NCBI GenBank assembly: GCA_948467395.1
Contig: CAOKDX010000015.1
Span: 1-64,000 of the forward strand
Reading direction: 5' to 3'
DNA from: an uncultured Clostridia bacterium
GTDB taxonomy: Bacteria; Bacillota; Clostridia; Lachnospirales; Lachnospiraceae
Length of the DNA stretch: 64,000 nt
Shown here: positions 60,626 to 64,000 of the stretch, piece after piece
How positions within the stretch are numbered: position 1 is the stretch's first letter
Layout: every line of letters begins with the position of its first letter
Notes under the pieces: model-generated
Told to the model about the DNA's origin: nothing
The model's database searches: none
Seen by the model: only the letters and a program-made list of their open reading frames with translations
Translations under genes and position numbers: made by a program

Positions 60626-61382
60626 TACCTTACAATTGGTGAAAAATGAATACCAGTATGGGAGATGGGAATGGATACTGAATATAGTACTCCAGGTACT
60701 GATCTTTTCCTGCACGTTCTTTGTTATCTCTCTGGTGACAGACCTTGGCGGCATGGGAGAGGAATATCTGCATAAGCTGTATCCCGATGGATATGAATTC
60801 TCGCTTACTGGTTATACGGAAGAGGATACGGACGAACTGGAGAGTATGGGATTCCGCAATCTGGGACTGGGAGAAGACGGCGGAATGGGCACAAGGGATA
60901 CCATCCGGGGCATATGGAGAATTAAGATAAAAGCGATCCTGGCGGGGAAAGATATTTGGAATCCGGATTTGGATGAATTTATCACGATGCTTGGATGTTT
61001 TCAGATTATCTTTGGAATGACAGCCCTTCTTCTGATCGTCGTGACGGTAAATCATCTGTCTCACTCATTTTCCATAAAGCTTATAAGCAGGAAACGGTAT
61101 ATCCAGATGCTGTTCCGCCTGGGATGCCGCCAAAAAGAGATTCGTAGGATTTACCGTATATTTTTCAGCGTGGGAACCCTGGTTTCCCTTCTGGTATCCT
61201 GTGTCATAAATACCATTTTGATCTGGGGCTTAAATCGTTATGTTAACGATGTGCTGGGGATCTGGAACGGCATGCGTGCGGTACGCATACTGGAGGGAGC
61301 GGGGCTGCTTCTTGTGATAGAGCTGATGCTGGGGCTGGCATGCAGGAAGATTTGGGGGGAGTATGATGATAGGAAGAGATAG
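60612..61382 (+). CDS. FtsX-like permease, short subunit
   Basis: A 256-residue membrane protein with a first helix at about 25-45, a short external region (about 46-120) and three further helices (about 133-155, 190-212, 228-248), the usual FtsX layout but with a reduced external loop. It overlaps the ATPase gene by 14 bases at its start and the second permease by 20 bases at its end. With the next gene it makes a heteromeric pair for the transporter. Confidence 0.8.
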   Translation: MKIYDTLQLVKNEYQYGRWEWILNIVLQVLIFSCTFFVISLVTDLGGMGEEYLHKLYPDGYEFSLTGYTEEDTDELESMGFRNLGLGEDGGMGTRDTIRGIWRIKIKAILAGKDIWNPDLDEFITMLGCFQIIFGMTALLLIVVTVNHLSHSFSIKLISRKRYIQMLFRLGCRQKEIRRIYRIFFSVGTLVSLLVSCVINTILIWGLNRYVNDVLGIWNGMRAVRILEGAGLLLVIELMLGLACRKIWGEYDDRKR

Positions 61383-62607
61383 GGTCAGAATGGCTGTTTT
61401 CAATCTGCGGGCAGACAAAAAGGCGGTGAGAAAGATTGTCTTCGGCCTGATTGTCATACAGGTAATGATGACGTGCTTTGTTTCGGTCTTACATTCCTAT
61501 CATGTCTATAAGGATGATTTTAACAAGAAGTATAAGAAGGACTGTTATTATTATACGGAGGCGGCGGACATGACAGCGGAAGCAGAGCAGGTGGAGTCTC
61601 TGCTCCGTGAGGGACAGGAAATCTGCAGGAAGTATTCGGCGGACAGCACCGTTACGATATGCGATATCATGAGCCGGGATGAGGAAGTAATTTTCAGCGC
61701 GGGGAATATACAGATCATAGCGGATGGCAATTATCACAGGGCATCCTGCGCCACTGGTATCGGCGGCGCAGCCAGTATCAGTGATAATATTAAGACGGCC
61801 GCCAGTCCGGTGGATATTGCTCTCTATCAAAAAGGGATGAAGCTCGTACCGGATTTCCTTGATGACGGCGTCACGGGACGATATCCGGAAGGACCGGGTG
61901 AGATTATGCTGGATAATTATATATTAGAGATTTATGGATTTCATCAACCGGCGGAAGAGCTGGTGGGCAAAACGGTGAGCCTGTATTACGATAAAGGAAA
62001 GAACGGAAGGACACTTTTTCATCAGTATAAGCTTGTTGGAATTTTCTCCTCTGATATGCTGGCGGCAAGGGAGAGCAGAGTCCCTTCCGATCTGCATCTG
62101 GAGCATATCTACGTCAATATGAGGGATGAGGACAGAAAGGACTACCGGATCTCTTATAGCAGTACCAGATATTATCTGGATGACTATGCAGAATATGTGG
62201 GAAATTATGACGCACCGGGAGATCTTGTGAGACTGAACCTGAAACAGGTGCTGTACGGTGAGGGGGAGATCCAGGTCACTGCCAAGGGAATGGAATACTG
62301 CGTCCTGTACTTTCTAATGGAAAACATTGGTATAATTTTATTGACGCTGGGATCTGTCATCGCTTTGATCACTCTCTTCTCTATCCTGTATCTTTTTGGT
62401 TTTTTTCGGAACAGACAGAAAAAATACCGGATGATGCTGACCTGTATCGGAATGCAGAAATCCGACCAGAGGTGGGTCTGCTCACTGGAGATTCTTTTGA
62501 TTCTGTTTGAGTCCGTTATAGGCAGCAGTTATTTTTCTGCCATTCTCCTTATGATCCTAAACTATGTATCCACTACGGCGCTGGGATTTGCGATTCGGCT
62601 GCTGTAA
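61363..62607 (+). CDS. FtsX-like permease, long subunit
   Basis: A 414-residue membrane protein. The first helix is at about 26-44, an external domain of about 270 residues follows (about 45-315), then helices at about 318-345 and 372-398. The chain stops shortly after the third helix, whereas FtsX proteins usually have a fourth, so the C-terminus looks short. The external domain contains paired cysteines and no motif I can name. Nothing shows what is moved; the assembly may sense or expel a peptide or lipid. Confidence 0.78.
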   Translation: MMIGRDRVRMAVFNLRADKKAVRKIVFGLIVIQVMMTCFVSVLHSYHVYKDDFNKKYKKDCYYYTEAADMTAEAEQVESLLREGQEICRKYSADSTVTICDIMSRDEEVIFSAGNIQIIADGNYHRASCATGIGGAASISDNIKTAASPVDIALYQKGMKLVPDFLDDGVTGRYPEGPGEIMLDNYILEIYGFHQPAEELVGKTVSLYYDKGKNGRTLFHQYKLVGIFSSDMLAARESRVPSDLHLEHIYVNMRDEDRKDYRISYSSTRYYLDDYAEYVGNYDAPGDLVRLNLKQVLYGEGEIQVTAKGMEYCVLYFLMENIGIILLTLGSVIALITLFSILYLFGFFRNRQKKYRMMLTCIGMQKSDQRWVCSLEILLILFESVIGSSYFSAILLMILNYVSTTALGFAIRLL

Positions 62608-62618
62608 GGATCCACCAC

Positions 62619-62647
62619 TTGCAATAAATCCCATTTTCATGTAAAAT
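62619..62647 (+). promoter_or_regulatory. Promoter of dapL
   Basis: TTGCAA and TAAAAT are 17 bases apart, 59 bases before the dapL ATG. Confidence 0.55.
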
Positions 62648-62706
62648 GATGTTCGTTGGAAGATTGCAAAGACATAAGATCAGCTGGTTAAGGAGGTTAT
62701 TTCACT

Positions 62707-63921
62707 ATGTTTAAGATCAATGACAATTATTTAAAATTACCTGGCAGTTACCTTTTTTCCACCATCGGCAAAAAGGTGGCGGCCTTTAAGGAAACGAACC
62801 CGGACAAGGATGTGATCAGTCTCGGCATCGGCGATGTGACACAGCCTCTGGCGCCAGCAGTAATCCAGGCGCTTCACAGCGCCGTGGACGAAATGGCGGA
62901 GGCAGAGACATTTCATGGGTACGCACCGGATCTGGGATATGAGTTTCTCCGCAGTGCCATTGTGGAAAACGATTACAGGATGCGCGGGGCAGATATTGCA
63001 CTGGATGAAGTATTCGTCAGCGACGGGGCAAAAAGTGATTCGGGCAATATTGTAGATATTTTTGCACAGGACAATATTATTGCTGTGACGGATCCGGTAT
63101 ATCCTGTCTATGTAGACAGCAATGCCATGTCCGGAAAGACAGGGGAATATGAGAAAGACAGGGAGTGCTGGTCAAAGGTGGTCTATATGCCGTGTACGGC
63201 GGAAAATAATTTCGTGCCGGAGATACCGGAGACAACACCGGATATTATTTATATCTGCTGTCCCAATAACCCCACAGGTACGACGCTGACGAAGGGGGAG
63301 CTGCAGAAATGGGTGGATTATGCCAATGAGCACCGGGCGGTGATCATCTATGATGCTGCCTATGAGGCCTATATTTCAGAGACGGACGTCCCTCATAGCA
63401 TTTATGAGTGTGACGGTGCGAAGACATGTGCCATTGAGATGAGGAGCTTTTCCAAGAATGCCGGCTTTACCGGAACGCGTCTTGGCTTTACTATAGTTCC
63501 CAAGGCTCTGACCTGCGACGGCGTCTCGCTTAACAGCCTGTGGGCAAGACGTCATGGTACGAAATTTAACGGGGCACCGTATATTATCCAGAGGGCGGGG
63601 GAGGCTGTCTACAGCGAGGCCGGACGATCCCAGACCAGGGCGCAGATCGCCTATTATATGAATAATGCAAGGGAGATTCGAAATGCCCTGACAGATATGG
63701 GATACACGGTATTTGGCGGCGTCAATGCCCCCTATATCTGGCTGAAAACGCCGGACGGCATGAAATCCTGGGATTTCTTTGACCGGCTGCTGGAGCGTGC
63801 CTATGTAGTGGGCACGCCGGGCTCTGGTTTTGGACCAAGTGGAGAGGGGTATTTCCGCCTCACCGCTTTCGGATCTGCGGAGAACACAAAGAAGGCATTG
63901 GAGAGAATCAGAAAATTGTAA
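62707..63921 (+). CDS. dapL: LL-diaminopimelate aminotransferase
   Basis: DapL makes LL-diaminopimelate directly from tetrahydrodipicolinate, the short route to lysine and peptidoglycan precursors used by many Clostridia. The 404-residue PLP enzyme has [10 protein letters not shown] near the start, the substrate motif [36 protein letters not shown], and the PLP-lysine motif [15 protein letters not shown]. An AAGGAGG site lies 10 bases before the ATG. A hairpin follows and another gene begins at 63985. Confidence 0.96.
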   Translation: MFKINDNYLKLPGSYLFSTIGKKVAAFKETNPDKDVISLGIGDVTQPLAPAVIQALHSAVDEMAEAETFHGYAPDLGYEFLRSAIVENDYRMRGADIALDEVFVSDGAKSDSGNIVDIFAQDNIIAVTDPVYPVYVDSNAMSGKTGEYEKDRECWSKVVYMPCTAENNFVPEIPETTPDIIYICCPNNPTGTTLTKGELQKWVDYANEHRAVIIYDAAYEAYISETDVPHSIYECDGAKTCAIEMRSFSKNAGFTGTRLGFTIVPKALTCDGVSLNSLWARRHGTKFNGAPYIIQRAGEAVYSEAGRSQTRAQIAYYMNNAREIRNALTDMGYTVFGGVNAPYIWLKTPDGMKSWDFFDRLLERAYVVGTPGSGFGPSGEGYFRLTAFGSAENTKKALERIRKL

Positions 63922-63932
63922 GAAGAATACAT

Positions 63933-63963
63933 GGCGGCGGTGCTAATACAGATTAGCGCCGCC
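63933..63963 (+). other. Hairpin between dapL and the next gene
   Basis: GGCGGC-GGT-GCTAAT pairs with ATTAGC-GCCGCC with a three-base bulge. No T run follows, so it may be an RNA-processing or stability element and not a terminator. Confidence 0.4.
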
Positions 63964-63984
63964 GAATTATAAGGAGGGAGCAGT

Positions 63985-64000
63985 ATGGGATTCAAACGGA
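63985..64000 (+). CDS. Start of a further gene (only five codons visible)
   Basis: An AAGGAGG site at 63971-63977 is followed by ATG at 63985 reading MGFKR. The gene continues beyond the window, so no product can be assigned. Confidence 0.4.

Overview
The window comes from the chromosome of a spore-forming Clostridia species, most likely family Lachnospiraceae. The evidence is the gene content: a cotJABC spore-coat operon, DUF5717/DUF5716/DUF6465/TIGR04086 families, reverse-type rubrerythrin, LL-diaminopimelate aminotransferase, a fused SecDF and an HPr kinase/WhiA/RapZ cluster. Ribosome binding sites are strong AGGAGG types and codon use is moderately GC-rich. The gene set is largely housekeeping, with one integrated-element end at the left edge and one small mobile element in the middle.

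Layout. Positions 1-860 look like the end of an integrative conjugative element lying against the 3' end of a tRNA-Leu(UAG) gene. Positions 1-13 kb hold a small membrane peptide, a choloylglycine (bile salt) hydrolase, a PadR/HAAS/DUF4097 operon, prmA, recJ, a family 2 glycosyltransferase, purA and a two-component system. From 14.3 to 21.2 kb lies a four-gene cluster of unknown function: a 1188-residue DUF5717 protein, an Hsp70/actin-fold DUF5716 protein, a TPR-like protein and a membrane coiled-coil protein. Then come thiE, a PHP phosphoesterase, an O-antigen-ligase-like protein, clpB under a perfect CIRCE operator, and a large secreted protein.

The most striking region is 29.9-34.5 kb. The spore coat gene cotJC is split in two by a 3347-bp element encoding a large serine recombinase, a WYL regulator and two small proteins. 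The element ends form a near-symmetric attP-like palindrome around a shared CC dinucleotide. Removing the element at that dinucleotide restores an in-frame 202-codon cotJC with the family's LTDIGTEEL motif at the joint. This has the form of a sporulation gene-intervening element, as in sigK/skin, but small, non-phage and in cotJC. Two extra 55-bp copies of the gene's 3' end follow its stop codon.

From 34.6 kb to the end: a soluble CZB chemoreceptor, an amidase, a Fur/PerR-type regulator with rubrerythrin, secDF, a DUF6273 protein, Gre and YqeY proteins, thiN, an Mrp ATPase preceded by an unlisted Cys-rich 34-residue ORF, an XRE/GHKL pair, the hprK-glucokinase-murB-rapZ-whiA-HPr-like cluster (carbon signalling and cell-wall regulation), dnaE, pfkA, a basic DUF6465 protein, a leucine-rich-repeat lipoprotein, a Y-family polymerase, an ABC/FtsX transporter operon and dapL.
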